From positions 1-64,000 of the forward strand of contig CANSRZ010000001.1 of the NCBI GenBank assembly GCA_947649575.1: 64,000 nucleotides of DNA. The letters run 5' to 3'. The notes beneath the pieces were generated by a model, which ran no database searches, was not told the origin of the DNA, and saw only the letters and a program-made list of their open reading frames with translations. Below are positions 8,322 through 18,463 of the stretch, in pieces. Numbering within the stretch: position 1 is the first letter of the stretch; every line of letters begins with the position of its first letter. The stretch is from an uncultured Clostridia bacterium. Its GTDB lineage: Bacteria; Bacillota; Clostridia; Christensenellales; UBA1242. A program made the position numbers and the translations under genes.

Positions 8322-9353
8322 ATGGAAAAGAAAGATTTAAAAAAAGATGCGCTTGAACAAGCGTTACTTCAAATTGAAAAGGAATATGGCAAAGGTGCAA
8401 TCATGAAACTTGGTGAGCAACCTGCTCAAAAAGTTGAGGTTATCCCAACTGGCTGTTTAACTCTTGACATGGCTCTTGGAATAGGTGGTGTGCCACGCGG
8501 AAGAATTATTGAAATTTATGGACCTGAATCATCAGGTAAAACAACAGTTTCTTTGCATATTGTTGCAGAGGCTCAAAAACTTGGCGGAACTGCTGCTTTT
8601 ATTGACGCTGAACATGCGCTTGACCCAAGTTATGCAGAAAAATTAGGGGTTAATCTTAAAGACCTCTATGTTTCTCAGCCTGATAATGGTGAGCAAGCTC
8701 TTAACATTGCCGAAATGCTTGTTAAATCTGCTTCCGTTGATATTATTGTTATTGACTCTGTTGCTGCGCTTACTCCAAAAGCCGAAATTGACGGCGAAAT
8801 GGGTGATAACCATGTTGGACTTCAAGCAAGAATGATGAGCCAGGCTTTAAGAAAACTTACTGGCATTGTTAATAAAACAAGAACTACAATTATCTTTATC
8901 AATCAGCTTCGTGAAAAAGTTGGAGTTATGTTTGGCTCGCCTGAAACAACAACAGGTGGCAAAGCGCTTAAATTTTATGCCAGCGTTAGACTTGATGTTA
9001 GAAAAACTGACACAATCAAAGATGGCACAAATATCATAGCAAACAGAACAAAAGTTAAGGTTGTTAAAAATAAGATGGCTCCTCCATTTAAGGTTGCCGA
9101 GTTTGATATCGTTTATGGCAAAGGCATTTCACAGGTGGGTTGTCTTGTTGACCTTGCTCTTAATGCAGGCATAATTGGCAAGTCAGGCTCATGGTTCTCT
9201 TATAACGATGAAAAAATTGCTCAAGGCAAAGAGAACGTTAAAGATTATCTTGAAAAAAATCCAGAAATGTATAACGAAATTATGGAAAAGGTCAAGGCTT
9301 CAGCAGGACTTGTTGAAACTGATGAAAGTGTTGACGAAGAAGACGGAGAATAA
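8322..9353 (+). CDS. recA: Recombinase RecA
   Basis: A 343-residue recombinase of typical length. It polymerises on ssDNA, drives strand exchange and stimulates LexA-type self-cleavage. Walker A is GPESSGKTT (about 67), Walker [13 protein letters not shown], and the loop L2 region contains [17 protein letters not shown]. It is preceded by AAGGAT at SD distance. No LexA-type box was recognised upstream, so SOS control is not shown. A strong terminator follows immediately, shared with the convergent PBP gene. Confidence 0.98.
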   Translation: MEKKDLKKDALEQALLQIEKEYGKGAIMKLGEQPAQKVEVIPTGCLTLDMALGIGGVPRGRIIEIYGPESSGKTTVSLHIVAEAQKLGGTAAFIDAEHALDPSYAEKLGVNLKDLYVSQPDNGEQALNIAEMLVKSASVDIIVIDSVAALTPKAEIDGEMGDNHVGLQARMMSQALRKLTGIVNKTRTTIIFINQLREKVGVMFGSPETTTGGKALKFYASVRLDVRKTDTIKDGTNIIANRTKVKVVKNKMAPPFKVAEFDIVYGKGISQVGCLVDLALNAGIIGKSGSWFSYNDEKIAQGKENVKDYLEKNPEMYNEIMEKVKASAGLVETDESVDEEDGE

Positions 9354-9354
9354 T

Positions 9355-9382
9355 AAAAAAGCCACCTCATGTGGCTTTTTTT
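9355..9382. terminator. Bidirectional terminator between recA and the PBP gene
   Basis: A perfect 11-bp stem (9355-9365 with 9371-9381) with A and T flanks sits between the two convergent stop codons. Confidence 0.9.
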
Positions 9383-9388
9383 GTTGGA

Positions 9389-11644
9389 TTAAACAAACCA
9401 TTTTTGCGATAAGTTGTTTTCTGTTGTGTTTTTCATTGTTTTAATCAAATCTACAGTTGATGTTAAAGTTTGAACCATTCCTGATTGATTTGTGAATGTT
9501 GTAACAAGCACAAATTTTTCTCTTTGCTTTGGCATTGCCAATTCTATCGCTTGCTTGCCAGATTTGCCAGAAATTTCTTTAAGCAGATTGGCTTCGTTAA
9601 TGCTCTCGCGATATATTTTATAACTATAATATTCCTTTGCGTCAAAGCTCAAAACCGCATTATCAGATTGAGTTATGCCTTTAAAGTCTGGCTCTTTTAT
9701 CTGTGTAAACTTATTTGAAATCTCGCTTGGCAAGTTGAAGCGTGAGAAAAGTTCCTGTTTGGTGTAACGCTCTGGCGTAAATGAATTTGCAAGCACAACT
9801 TTATGATTTTCTTCAAGTTCTGTCACGTCAATTGGCATGCTGACTATGCTTGACGGCTTCTCAAAAGTTGACTTGTCATTTGAGGAAGCAAAATAATTTT
9901 TTGCAACCTGTGTTGGCAATCCGCCTCCAACCGCTGAAATAGGGGTGTTATCAAGATTTCCAACCCAAATTCCGCAAGTTTGCTCGCTAGTATAGCTCAT
10001 GTTCCATGCGTCATTGTTCTCTTTGCTTCCGCTTTTGCCAACAGTTCCTGTTTTTGATACAATGTCAAGTTCCAAGTCTGCAAGCTTGCGGGCTGTTCCA
10101 GTTTTGGCAGATGTTTTAAGCATATCTGTCATAAGATATGATGCATCCTCGCGCAAAACTCGCGTTTCCTCTGGTCTATGAACATAAACCAACTTGTCAT
10201 TTTTGTCGGTTATGTAAGATACAAAGCAGTTTGGCGCATATTGTCCGCCGTTTGCAAGCGTAGTGTATGCCGACGCCAATTGATTTATTGTCACGCCATA
10301 ACGCATCCCGCCAAGAGCAAGAGCGTAGTTGTCATCCTGTTCATCAAATTCAATGCCCATGTTTTCGGCATAACTCTTTGCTTTGTCAATTCCAACATAA
10401 GACAGCACTTTAACGGCTGGAATATTGATAGATTTTGCAAGTGCTTCACGCGCGCTGACATAGCCGACATATTTATCGCCAATATTTTTTGGAGTATATT
10501 CAGAAATTGTTGTTTTTTCGTCCAAAAGTTGAGTGCTTGGCGAGATTATATCTTCATTGAGTGCAGGGGCATAAACAAGAATTGGCTTGATGCAAGAGCC
10601 TGGTTGGCGTTTTGCAGTTATAATTTTGTAAGCACTTCTGCCAGTGTATGCCTCAACTGCGTGCTTTGCATTATTGATAACGATTCCTGCATAGTCATCT
10701 TCTGTCATGTTGCTGTTTGCAAACGCCTCTTCAAGTTGTTTCTGCTTTTCAAGATTTTGATAAGTGTGAATTTGATAGCCGTGCAGGGCAATCTGTTTTG
10801 CGGGCAGTCCTAAAATTTTTCTAGCCTCTTCAATAGACGCCTCGCTGTAAGAGTTAAGCTTGTTTTCTTCTTTCGGATTCAGTTTAAGTTCTAAGTCAGA
10901 GTTTTTTGCATTCATGTATTCTTGCATTGAAATTTTTTCATCTTTTTCCATTTCTCTTAGCACAATATTGCGTCGCTTTAAACAATTTTCAGGGTTGGAA
11001 ACTGGCGAATATTTGTAAGGCGACTTGATTATTCCCGCAAGCGTTGCGCTTTCTTGTAAGTTCAGGTCATGCGCTGATTTTGAAAAATAAAATTGTGAGG
11101 CAGACTCAATTCCATAACAACTGTTGCCAAAATAGATAACATTCAAATATTGCTCCAAAATTTCATCTTTAGAATATTGCTTTTCAAGTTTTTTTGTTAA
11201 AACAACTTCCTTTATTTTTCTATCAAAGGTCTTTTCGCTTGAAAGGTGAGTGTTTTTGATAAGCTGTTGGCTTATTGTTGAGCCTCCCTCTTTCAAGTTC
11301 ATAGATTTAAGGTTATTAAACATGGCTTTTGCTATGCGTTTGTAGTTAACGCCGTTGTGAGAATAAAAATTTTTGTCCTCAATTGAAATAAATGCTTGCT
11401 TGACATGCTCAGGCAGCTGGCAACCTTTTATGTAACTTGAATTAAACATGTTTTCTTCTTTGATAGGTCTGTTATTGCTGTCAAAAACGTCAATAGCAAG
11501 GCTAGGCGATGTCAATTTTGAATTGTCCAATTCTGTTTTTGAGTATTTTGACCAAGCAATGCCAAAATAAATGCCTAGTGCTGAAAGTGACAGCACCATA
11601 GTTATGCCAAAACTTAAAAATCCTATCTTGACAAATTTCTTCAT
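9389..11644 (-). CDS. Class A penicillin-binding protein (bifunctional transglycosylase/transpeptidase)
   Basis: A 751-residue cell-wall synthase. One N-terminal TM (about 7-30) anchors it. The GT51 glycosyltransferase domain has EDKNFYSHNGVN, GGSTISQQLIKN and a KLEKQYSKDEILEQYLN segment (about 90-230). The transpeptidase domain shows the SxxK serine in GSCIKP, SIN (SxN motif) and SKTGT (KTG motif). It polymerises and cross-links peptidoglycan outside the membrane. The gene is divergent from miaB and has no SD; a CATAAT about 7 nt before the ATG hints at a near-leaderless transcript. The C-terminus extends beyond the KTG domain by roughly 180 residues without a motif I recognise. Confidence 0.95.
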   Translation of the reverse strand: MKKFVKIGFLSFGITMVLSLSALGIYFGIAWSKYSKTELDNSKLTSPSLAIDVFDSNNRPIKEENMFNSSYIKGCQLPEHVKQAFISIEDKNFYSHNGVNYKRIAKAMFNNLKSMNLKEGGSTISQQLIKNTHLSSEKTFDRKIKEVVLTKKLEKQYSKDEILEQYLNVIYFGNSCYGIESASQFYFSKSAHDLNLQESATLAGIIKSPYKYSPVSNPENCLKRRNIVLREMEKDEKISMQEYMNAKNSDLELKLNPKEENKLNSYSEASIEEARKILGLPAKQIALHGYQIHTYQNLEKQKQLEEAFANSNMTEDDYAGIVINNAKHAVEAYTGRSAYKIITAKRQPGSCIKPILVYAPALNEDIISPSTQLLDEKTTISEYTPKNIGDKYVGYVSAREALAKSINIPAVKVLSYVGIDKAKSYAENMGIEFDEQDDNYALALGGMRYGVTINQLASAYTTLANGGQYAPNCFVSYITDKNDKLVYVHRPEETRVLREDASYLMTDMLKTSAKTGTARKLADLELDIVSKTGTVGKSGSKENNDAWNMSYTSEQTCGIWVGNLDNTPISAVGGGLPTQVAKNYFASSNDKSTFEKPSSIVSMPIDVTELEENHKVVLANSFTPERYTKQELFSRFNLPSEISNKFTQIKEPDFKGITQSDNAVLSFDAKEYYSYKIYRESINEANLLKEISGKSGKQAIELAMPKQREKFVLVTTFTNQSGMVQTLTSTVDLIKTMKNTTENNLSQKWFV

Positions 11645-11663
11645 TGCATTTATTATGTAACTA

Positions 11664-11737
11664 TTGACAAAAATTATTTAAGATATAGAATAATTTTTTT
11701 TATTTTTGTTGTGAAAAAATTAAAAAAAATGTATAAT
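11664..11737 (+). promoter_or_regulatory. Tandem promoters of the miaB operon
   Basis: The distal promoter is TTGACA (11664) with a 16-bp spacer and TAGAAT. The proximal promoter is TTGTGA (11709-11714), 17 bp, TATAAT (11732-11737). A leader of about 35 nt ends in an AGAGGA SD before the ATG at 11779. Confidence 0.6.
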
Positions 11738-11778
11738 TGAACTATATGTCTTAGATACATTATATATAGAGGACTTAG

Positions 11779-12906
11779 ATGAAATATTTTATTGTTACTT
11801 TTGGCTGCCAGATGAATGTTCATGATTCTGAAAAAATCGCTGGCATTTTGGAAAATATGGGATATCAATGTGGGGAAACTCGTGAAGAGACCGACATTAT
11901 CGTTTTTAATACTTGCGCTATTCGTGAGGGTGCTGAGGACAGAGTTTTTGGCAATGTGGGTGCTTTGAAGAGGCAGAAAAAGGCAAACAAAGACCTTATT
12001 ATTGTTGTTTGCGGGTGCATGACTCAGAAAGAAAAAACTGCAAAATATATGCGCGAAACTTTTCCGTTTGTGGACATAGTTATTGGCACGCACAACGTTC
12101 CAAAGCTTGGAGAATATATTGCCGAGGTGCGCGCAAAGCGACAGAAAAGACTGCTTCAACTTTTTGAGGAGGGCGAGATTGACGAAAGCCTGCCTTATGT
12201 AAGAACGAGCGGTGAAAATGCATGGGTTAACATTATGCAAGGTTGCAACAATTTTTGCACTTATTGCATCGTGCCTTATGTGAGAGGTCGCGAAAAATCT
12301 CGACAAGAAGAAAGCATTTTGAATGAGATTAAAAATCTTATTGCGAGCGGGAAATACAAAAAGATAACTCTGCTTGGACAGAATGTGAACTCTTATGGCA
12401 AAGATTTGTCTCCACAGGTTTCTTTTGCCAAACTTTTAAAAGATATTTGTGCTTTGGACGGCAATTTTTCTGTTAGCTTTATGACCTCTCATCCAAAGGA
12501 TCTGACCGATGAAGTTATTGATGTGATTGCAAATCAAGAAAAGATTGAAAAATACATACATTTACCTGCTCAAAGTGGAGACAATCGCATTTTGAAGTTA
12601 ATGAATAGAAGTTATACACGAGAAAAATATCTTGATATTATCAAGAAAATCAAAGAAAAAATTCCAAACTGCAAAATAACGTCTGACTTTATTGTTGGCT
12701 TTCCAACTGAGACAGAAGAAGAATTTTTAAAGACCATGTCACTTGTGGAAGAGGTTAAATATGACAGCATTTTTGCTTTTATGTATTCGCCTCGTGAGGG
12801 CACTGTGGCTGAAAAAATGGACGGACAGATTGAAGAAAGCGTTAAAAATGACAGAGTTAACAGACTGCTTGCTTTAAGCAAATGTTTACAAAAGGAGGAT
12901 AAATAA
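11779..12906 (+). CDS. miaB: tRNA methylthiotransferase MiaB, lacking the TRAM domain
   Basis: A 375-residue radical-SAM enzyme that converts i6A37 to ms2i6A37 in tRNAs; its partner MiaA is encoded 4.6 kb downstream. The UPF0004 cysteines are present (FGCQMN, NTCAIRE, VCGCMTQ), as is the radical-SAM motif CNNFCTYC. MiaB is normally about 430-480 residues with a C-terminal TRAM RNA-binding domain. This copy stops just after the SAM barrel (KNDRVNRLLALSKCLQ), exactly where TRAM should begin. The SD of mutS lies in its last codons and mutS starts 3 nt after the stop, so the end is a real operon junction, not a sequencing frameshift with leftover TRAM sequence. Confidence 0.93.
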   Translation: MKYFIVTFGCQMNVHDSEKIAGILENMGYQCGETREETDIIVFNTCAIREGAEDRVFGNVGALKRQKKANKDLIIVVCGCMTQKEKTAKYMRETFPFVDIVIGTHNVPKLGEYIAEVRAKRQKRLLQLFEEGEIDESLPYVRTSGENAWVNIMQGCNNFCTYCIVPYVRGREKSRQEESILNEIKNLIASGKYKKITLLGQNVNSYGKDLSPQVSFAKLLKDICALDGNFSVSFMTSHPKDLTDEVIDVIANQEKIEKYIHLPAQSGDNRILKLMNRSYTREKYLDIIKKIKEKIPNCKITSDFIVGFPTETEEEFLKTMSLVEEVKYDSIFAFMYSPREGTVAEKMDGQIEESVKNDRVNRLLALSKCLQKEDK

Positions 12907-12908
12907 TC

Positions 12909-15530
12909 ATGGCTATTGGAGAGAAAAAAGCTGGATTTTATGCACAGTGGCATGAGATCAAAGCGAAATATAATGACTGCATTCTATTTTTCAGAATGGG
13001 CGACTTTTATGAGATGTTTGACAATGATGCAATAACTGCGTCAAATGTTTTGGATCTTGTTTTAACTAACAAAAGATGTGGAGAAGAAACAAACGCTCCA
13101 ATGTGTGGCGTGCCTCACCACTCAGCACAATTATATGTTGCAAAACTTATTGATGCTGGTTATAAAGTTGCAATTTGCGAACAGTTTGGCGAAGCGAAAA
13201 AAGTTAACGGCAAATTGTTGATTGAGCGCGATGTTGTCAGGGTTGTAACTCCTGGAACTGTCACAGAGAGTGAGCTTTTGGATATGTTCCGCAATAATTA
13301 TCTGCTTGCAATTTACAAAAATCTTGACAAAATTGGCGTGAGCTATATTGATGTTTCGACTGGCGAATTTTTTGTTATGCCAATAAAAGAGTCGGTCAAT
13401 GATTTAACTGACCTTTTGACTCGCATTATGCCAAGCGAGGTTATTGCAAACAAAGACGGCAAAGATTTTTATGATGAACTTCCTATTCATAGACTTGGTG
13501 GATTGCCAAAAGCTACTGAATATTATGATTGGGCTTTTACAGATTCAAGGGCTAATGAAAATCTGCAAGAAAGTCTTGGAGAAAATTATCTTAACGTTTA
13601 TGAACTTTCAAAGCAAAAGCCATTAATCTATGCGGCAGGCGCTATTCTTGAATATATCAAAGAGACTCAAAAGCAATTGATGAAAAACATTAACAAGCTT
13701 AAGGTTGTTCGTAATGAGGATTTCTTGGTTATTGATATGAACTCTCGCCGAAATCTTGAACTTGTTGAAACTATCAGAGATAGAAAGAAAACTGGCTCAC
13801 TTTTGAACGTTGTTGACAAAACTGTAACTCCAATGGGGGCAAGAAAGATGCGCCAATATTTTGACGAGCCTCTTGTGGACAGCAAAGAGATAAATCTTCG
13901 TCTTGACGCAGTTGAAGAACTTGTTAAAAGGCTTGTTGTGCGAGATAGATTGTCAAGCGCGCTTAATGGCATTCGTGACATTGAACGTCTTTCTGGCAAA
14001 ATTGCAAACAGTGGGTTGATGCCAAACGAAATGTTAACTATCAAGCAATCTTTAAAGAGATTGCCAGAGGTTAAAGAAACTTTAGCAGATATCAAAAGTG
14101 CAAAGCTTATTGCTTGCAGAGAAAATATTATTGATTTTTCGCCAATGGTGGATTTGCTTGAAAAAGCAATTGTAGAAAAAGACTGTCCATCTGTTTTGAA
14201 AGATGGTGGCTTTATCAAAGACGGATTTAACGCAGAGCTGGATGATTATCGCAATGCAAGAACTAAGGGCGAGGAGTGGATAAAAGAACTTGAAACAAAA
14301 GAAATTCAAGCCACTGGTATTAAAAATCTTAAAATTGGCAGAAATCGTGTGTTTGGATATTTTATCGAAATCAACAGGCAATATTCTAACCTTGTTCCGC
14401 TTCGTTATATTCGCAGGCAGACGATTGCCAATAACGAGCGTTATATAACTGACGACCTTAAAACGATTGAAGAAAAAATCGTTGGTGCTGATGAAAAAGC
14501 TGTTAAACTTGAAATCGCTTTGTTCAATAAAATTCGTGAGTATATGAGGGAATATGTTGAACATATTCAAACAGTTTCTAAGGCCATTGCTGAAATTGAT
14601 ACATTGTTGTCTTTTGCCCAAATTTCTGCAAAATATGGCTATGTTAAGCCTGTTATCAACAACTCAATCAAGCATATAAAAATCTCAGAGGGCAGACATC
14701 CTGTTGTTGAGGCTTATCTTAAAAACGGAACTTTTATTCCAAACGATACTTTTATAAATTCTGACTCAGACCGCACAATGATTATCACTGGTCCAAACAT
14801 GGCGGGCAAAAGCACTTATATGAGGCAGGTTGCTATTATAACTTTCCTTGCTCATATTGGTTGTTTTGTGCCTGCAAAGTACGCCGAAATTGCAATAACT
14901 GACCGTATATTTACTCGCGTTGGCGCAAGCGATGACTTGGCATTTGGGCAATCTACATTCATGGTGGAAATGAGCGAAGTTGCAACAATCCTTATGAATG
15001 CAACAGACAAAAGCCTGGTTATTCTGGACGAAATTGGTAGAGGCACTTCAACTTTTGACGGGCTTAGCATTGCTTGGAGCGTTGTAGAATATATTTCAAA
15101 CAGCTTCAAATGTAAAACACTTTTTGCAACTCATTATCATGAGTTAACTGACCTTGAGGGCGTGATTGACGGCGTTAAGAATTATAAAGTTGCTGTTAAA
15201 GAAACAGATAACAGTGTTGTATTTTTAAGAAAGATTGTCAGAGGCGGAGCAAACAAAAGTTTTGGTGTTGAAGTTGCTAGACTTGCAGGGCTTCCACAAG
15301 AAGTGCTTGATAGGGCAAATGATATAAGTAAAAATCTTGAAAAGGTTAACACCAAGCTGGACGCGGACATCTTTAAAGATAATAGAACAAAAGCCGAAGT
15401 TAATGCTAAAAAAGCAATTGCACTTATGAACAGAATAAAAGATATTGATATGAACATGGTTTCTCCAATGTCGGCATTTGACACATTGATTGACCTTGTT
15501 AATCAAGCTAAAAGCGCAGAGGAGGATTAA
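12909..15530 (+). CDS. mutS: DNA mismatch repair protein MutS
   Basis: An 873-residue mismatch sensor. The N-terminal wedge motif is GDFYEMF (Phe-x-Glu inserts at the mismatch). The C-terminal ABC-type ATPase has Walker A GPNMAGKST, signature-region FGQSTFMVEMSE and Walker B VILDEIGRGTST. The length is typical of MutS1. It is translated from an SD (AAGGAGG) inside the end of miaB and is followed by mutL after 2 nt, the classic mutSL arrangement. Confidence 0.98.
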   Translation: MAIGEKKAGFYAQWHEIKAKYNDCILFFRMGDFYEMFDNDAITASNVLDLVLTNKRCGEETNAPMCGVPHHSAQLYVAKLIDAGYKVAICEQFGEAKKVNGKLLIERDVVRVVTPGTVTESELLDMFRNNYLLAIYKNLDKIGVSYIDVSTGEFFVMPIKESVNDLTDLLTRIMPSEVIANKDGKDFYDELPIHRLGGLPKATEYYDWAFTDSRANENLQESLGENYLNVYELSKQKPLIYAAGAILEYIKETQKQLMKNINKLKVVRNEDFLVIDMNSRRNLELVETIRDRKKTGSLLNVVDKTVTPMGARKMRQYFDEPLVDSKEINLRLDAVEELVKRLVVRDRLSSALNGIRDIERLSGKIANSGLMPNEMLTIKQSLKRLPEVKETLADIKSAKLIACRENIIDFSPMVDLLEKAIVEKDCPSVLKDGGFIKDGFNAELDDYRNARTKGEEWIKELETKEIQATGIKNLKIGRNRVFGYFIEINRQYSNLVPLRYIRRQTIANNERYITDDLKTIEEKIVGADEKAVKLEIALFNKIREYMREYVEHIQTVSKAIAEIDTLLSFAQISAKYGYVKPVINNSIKHIKISEGRHPVVEAYLKNGTFIPNDTFINSDSDRTMIITGPNMAGKSTYMRQVAIITFLAHIGCFVPAKYAEIAITDRIFTRVGASDDLAFGQSTFMVEMSEVATILMNATDKSLVILDEIGRGTSTFDGLSIAWSVVEYISNSFKCKTLFATHYHELTDLEGVIDGVKNYKVAVKETDNSVVFLRKIVRGGANKSFGVEVARLAGLPQEVLDRANDISKNLEKVNTKLDADIFKDNRTKAEVNAKKAIALMNRIKDIDMNMVSPMSAFDTLIDLVNQAKSAEED

Positions 15531-15532
15531 AA

Positions 15533-17503
15533 ATGGCAATAAATTTGCTTGAGCCCAAAGTATATAACAGAATAAGTGCTGGTGAAGTTGTTGAAAGACC
15601 AGCTTCTATTGTGAAAGAACTTGTTGAAAACTCTATTGATGCAGGGGCAAACGCCATTGCAATTGAGATTGAAAACGGTGGAACAAAGAAGATTTTGGTT
15701 TCTGACAATGGTTGTGGGATTGAAAAAGATGACCTTGTGGTTGCTTTTAAACCCCACGCTACAAGCAAGATAAAAAATATTGAGGACCTTGACTCAATCA
15801 TGTCTTTAGGCTTTAGGGGAGAAGCTCTTGCAAGTATCTCTTCTGTTTGTCATGTATATCTTTCTTCAAAAGTAAAAAGCAGTGACATTGGCTATTCACT
15901 TAGAGTTGACGGAGGCTCTTTTGGACAAGTTGAGCAGGTTGCAAGGCAAAACGGAACAACTATGATTTGCCGTGATTTGTTTTATAACACTCCAGCCAGA
16001 GCTAAATTTTTGAGAAAGACAAAAAATGAAGAATCAGAAGTGACTCATCTAGTAGAAAAATTTATGCTTTCTCATCCAGAAATTGCATTCAATTATGTTG
16101 TTGATAACAAATTGATTTACAACACAATAGGCAGTAGTATGCAAGACATAATATATACAATATATGGTAGAGATGTTTTTGAAAGCCTTATTGAAATTGA
16201 CTATCAAGAGCAAAATTACAGACTTAAAGGCTTTATCACAAAGCCAAAGATTTCAAAAAGCAACCGAACTTTTCAGACATTTTTTGTTAATGGCAGATAT
16301 GTTGAAAATTATTTGGTTTCTTCTGCCGTTCAGGGCGTTTATGAAAGCTTTTTGATGAAAGGGAAGTTTCCTGTTTATGTGTTAAATTTAATTATTCCTG
16401 CTGATTGTGTGGATGTCAATGTTCATCCGTCTAAAAAAGAAGTTAAATTTGAAAATCCAAATTGGATTTATGGTTTTGTTCGTAGAGCAGTTGAAAAAGC
16501 ACTTTCTTCTTTAGACCAGATTGCAAGTTTTGGATATGACGAAGAGTATGACACTGAAGAGCTTGTAAATGATAAATTGAATTTGAATAGCGAATTTAAT
16601 CCAGACGGATTTAGTGCTAGAAATGTCAATAAACGAGAGCCTATCAGCGAAACCGAGGGTGCGAGTTTTATTGTCAGCATTGATAACACAGAGGGTATGC
16701 CATCACTTCAAGAGGCCGTGCTTGATACTGAGCCTGTTGAAATGGTTGAAAAGAGAAAGAAAGTTATGCCTCCTGATTTTATGCAAGGGAAAGAAGAGAA
16801 AGAGATGATTGTAAAAAACAAAGAGGGCAATGAAACTTTATTGTTTGACCAATCTCAATCTGGTATGGCTTATGACTTATTCAACAAAGAAAAATATAAA
16901 ATTGAAACCAATAAATTTATAACTTCTGATGTTGAATCTGAAATGAAAATAATAGGCAATATTTTTAAAACTTATATTATTGTTGAACTTGGCGAAAGTA
17001 TTTATTTTATTGACCAACATGCAGGTCATGAAAGAATTTTATATGATAAACTGATAAATGATATCGACAAAAAAACAGTTATCAAGCAAGACCTTATGCT
17101 TCCTTATGATGTGACTCTTGGCGCAAAAGAGGCGCAAAAAATGGAAGCCTTGCTTGACGAATTGAACAAAATCGGTTTTGAAATTGTCTATGCTGGAAAT
17201 TATAAATATACTTTTAAGGCTGTTCCACTTGTGCTTGAAAATGTTAAATTAAACGATTTTGTTGATGAAATTATTAAAGATGAAGTTGCTTATGATAAAC
17301 AGCTTAGCCAGTTTATGCATGAGAAAATTTGTCAATCGGCTTGCAAACATGCTATCAAAGCAGGCGATACTATAAATAAAGAACAATGTGCCTATCTGAT
17401 TGAAAAGGTTAGAGAGGGGACTATGCTTTGTCCTCATGGCAGACCAGTTGTGCTGGAAGTTAAAAAGAAAGAAATTGAAAAAATGTTTGGACGAATCGTG
17501 TAA
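15533..17503 (+). CDS. mutL: DNA mismatch repair protein MutL (endonuclease type)
   Basis: A 656-residue GHKL ATPase that couples MutS mismatch detection to strand removal. N-terminal motifs: VKELVENSIDAGA (Mg/ATP Asn and Asp), DNGCGI, GFRGEALASI. The C-terminal endonuclease domain keeps DQHAGHERILYDK (near residue 494), ACKHAIKAGD and CPHGRP. The last acidic residue of the DQHA(x)2E(x)4E motif is Asp instead of Glu, a conservative change. Endonuclease-type MutL fits an organism without MutH. It is coupled to mutS by a GAGGAGG SD. Confidence 0.97.
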   Translation: MAINLLEPKVYNRISAGEVVERPASIVKELVENSIDAGANAIAIEIENGGTKKILVSDNGCGIEKDDLVVAFKPHATSKIKNIEDLDSIMSLGFRGEALASISSVCHVYLSSKVKSSDIGYSLRVDGGSFGQVEQVARQNGTTMICRDLFYNTPARAKFLRKTKNEESEVTHLVEKFMLSHPEIAFNYVVDNKLIYNTIGSSMQDIIYTIYGRDVFESLIEIDYQEQNYRLKGFITKPKISKSNRTFQTFFVNGRYVENYLVSSAVQGVYESFLMKGKFPVYVLNLIIPADCVDVNVHPSKKEVKFENPNWIYGFVRRAVEKALSSLDQIASFGYDEEYDTEELVNDKLNLNSEFNPDGFSARNVNKREPISETEGASFIVSIDNTEGMPSLQEAVLDTEPVEMVEKRKKVMPPDFMQGKEEKEMIVKNKEGNETLLFDQSQSGMAYDLFNKEKYKIETNKFITSDVESEMKIIGNIFKTYIIVELGESIYFIDQHAGHERILYDKLINDIDKKTVIKQDLMLPYDVTLGAKEAQKMEALLDELNKIGFEIVYAGNYKYTFKAVPLVLENVKLNDFVDEIIKDEVAYDKQLSQFMHEKICQSACKHAIKAGDTINKEQCAYLIEKVREGTMLCPHGRPVVLEVKKKEIEKMFGRIV

Positions 17504-17548
17504 GAGTTTTCTCTTATGCGTTTTTGTCGTTTGAATGATTGGAGAAAT

Positions 17549-18454
17549 ATGGACAAAGTTGTTTTTATATTGGGCGCAACAGGTGTTGGGAAAAGCGAAA
17601 TAGGTGTTAAACTTGCCAAGCAATTTGATGGCGAGATTATTTCTTCAGACTCTGTTCAAATTTTTAAAGGCTTTGATATTGGCTCGGCAAAGGTTACAGA
17701 AAATGAAATGCAAGGGGTTATTCATCATTGTATTGATATTTGCCAGCCAGAAGAATATTTTTCTGTTTTTGATTTTGTGGAACTGACAAAGAAGAAGATT
17801 GCAGAGATTAATGCAAAAGGAAAGCTTCCAATTGTAGTTGGCGGAACTGGACTTTATATAAAAGCGTTAATAGAGGGTTATAACTTTGGCGGAACTGATA
17901 AACATGATAAGTTTAGGGCTGAAATGCAAAAATATGCTGAAAGCGAGGGGGCTGACAAGTTATGGCAACTGCTTTTCGACAAAAACAGGGAAATGGCTGA
18001 AAAGATTGAGAAGAATAATGTCAAGCGTGTGATAAGGGCTTTGGAACTTTGCGAATTTGGAGAAGAACAGACCAAAACGCAAGCAGATTTCAATTATCTT
18101 ATTTTTGCGCTTAATATTGATAGGGCAATTTTATATGACAGGATAAACAAACGTGTAGATTTAATGGTCAAGCAAGGGTTATTTGAGGAAGTGGAAAAAT
18201 TATTGCAAAGAGGAATAAGCGAAAATTGCCAGCCTATGAAAGCGATTGGATATAAAGAGATTGTTGAATTTTTTAAAGGGAACTATTCAAAAGGAGAAGC
18301 AATTGAGATTGTTAAGCAACATTCTAGAAATTATGCAAAGCGGCAATTGACTTTTTTGAGAGGCATAAACGATGTTCAATACGTGGATGCGAGTGATAGG
18401 GGTATCGCTTTTAAGAAAATAGAAGCTAAGATTAAAATATTTTTACAACAATAG
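17549..18454 (+). CDS. miaA: tRNA dimethylallyltransferase MiaA
   Basis: A 301-residue enzyme that transfers a dimethylallyl group to A37 of tRNAs reading UNN codons, making the substrate of MiaB. The P-loop is GATGVGKSE near the N-terminus, followed by SSDSVQIFKGFDIGSAK and GGTGLYIKAL. ATG 17549 is preferred over an in-frame start at 17516 because GGAGAAAT precedes it and the family begins right at the P-loop strand. It closes the miaB-mutS-mutL-miaA run. A large palindrome follows before ynbB. Confidence 0.96.
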   Translation: MDKVVFILGATGVGKSEIGVKLAKQFDGEIISSDSVQIFKGFDIGSAKVTENEMQGVIHHCIDICQPEEYFSVFDFVELTKKKIAEINAKGKLPIVVGGTGLYIKALIEGYNFGGTDKHDKFRAEMQKYAESEGADKLWQLLFDKNREMAEKIEKNNVKRVIRALELCEFGEEQTKTQADFNYLIFALNIDRAILYDRINKRVDLMVKQGLFEEVEKLLQRGISENCQPMKAIGYKEIVEFFKGNYSKGEAIEIVKQHSRNYAKRQLTFLRGINDVQYVDASDRGIAFKKIEAKIKIFLQQ

Positions 18455-18463
18455 TTTTTGTTA

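Noticed and set aside
10178-10813. Plus-strand ORF of 211 codons opposite the PBP gene
   Set aside because: It is a shadow of the class A PBP, which has all expected motifs; Cys/Phe-rich composition is typical of antisense frames.
17011-17049. Loss of MutL endonuclease activity
   Set aside because: Only the last Glu of the DQHA motif is Asp; the other metal-site motifs are intact, so activity is likely kept.
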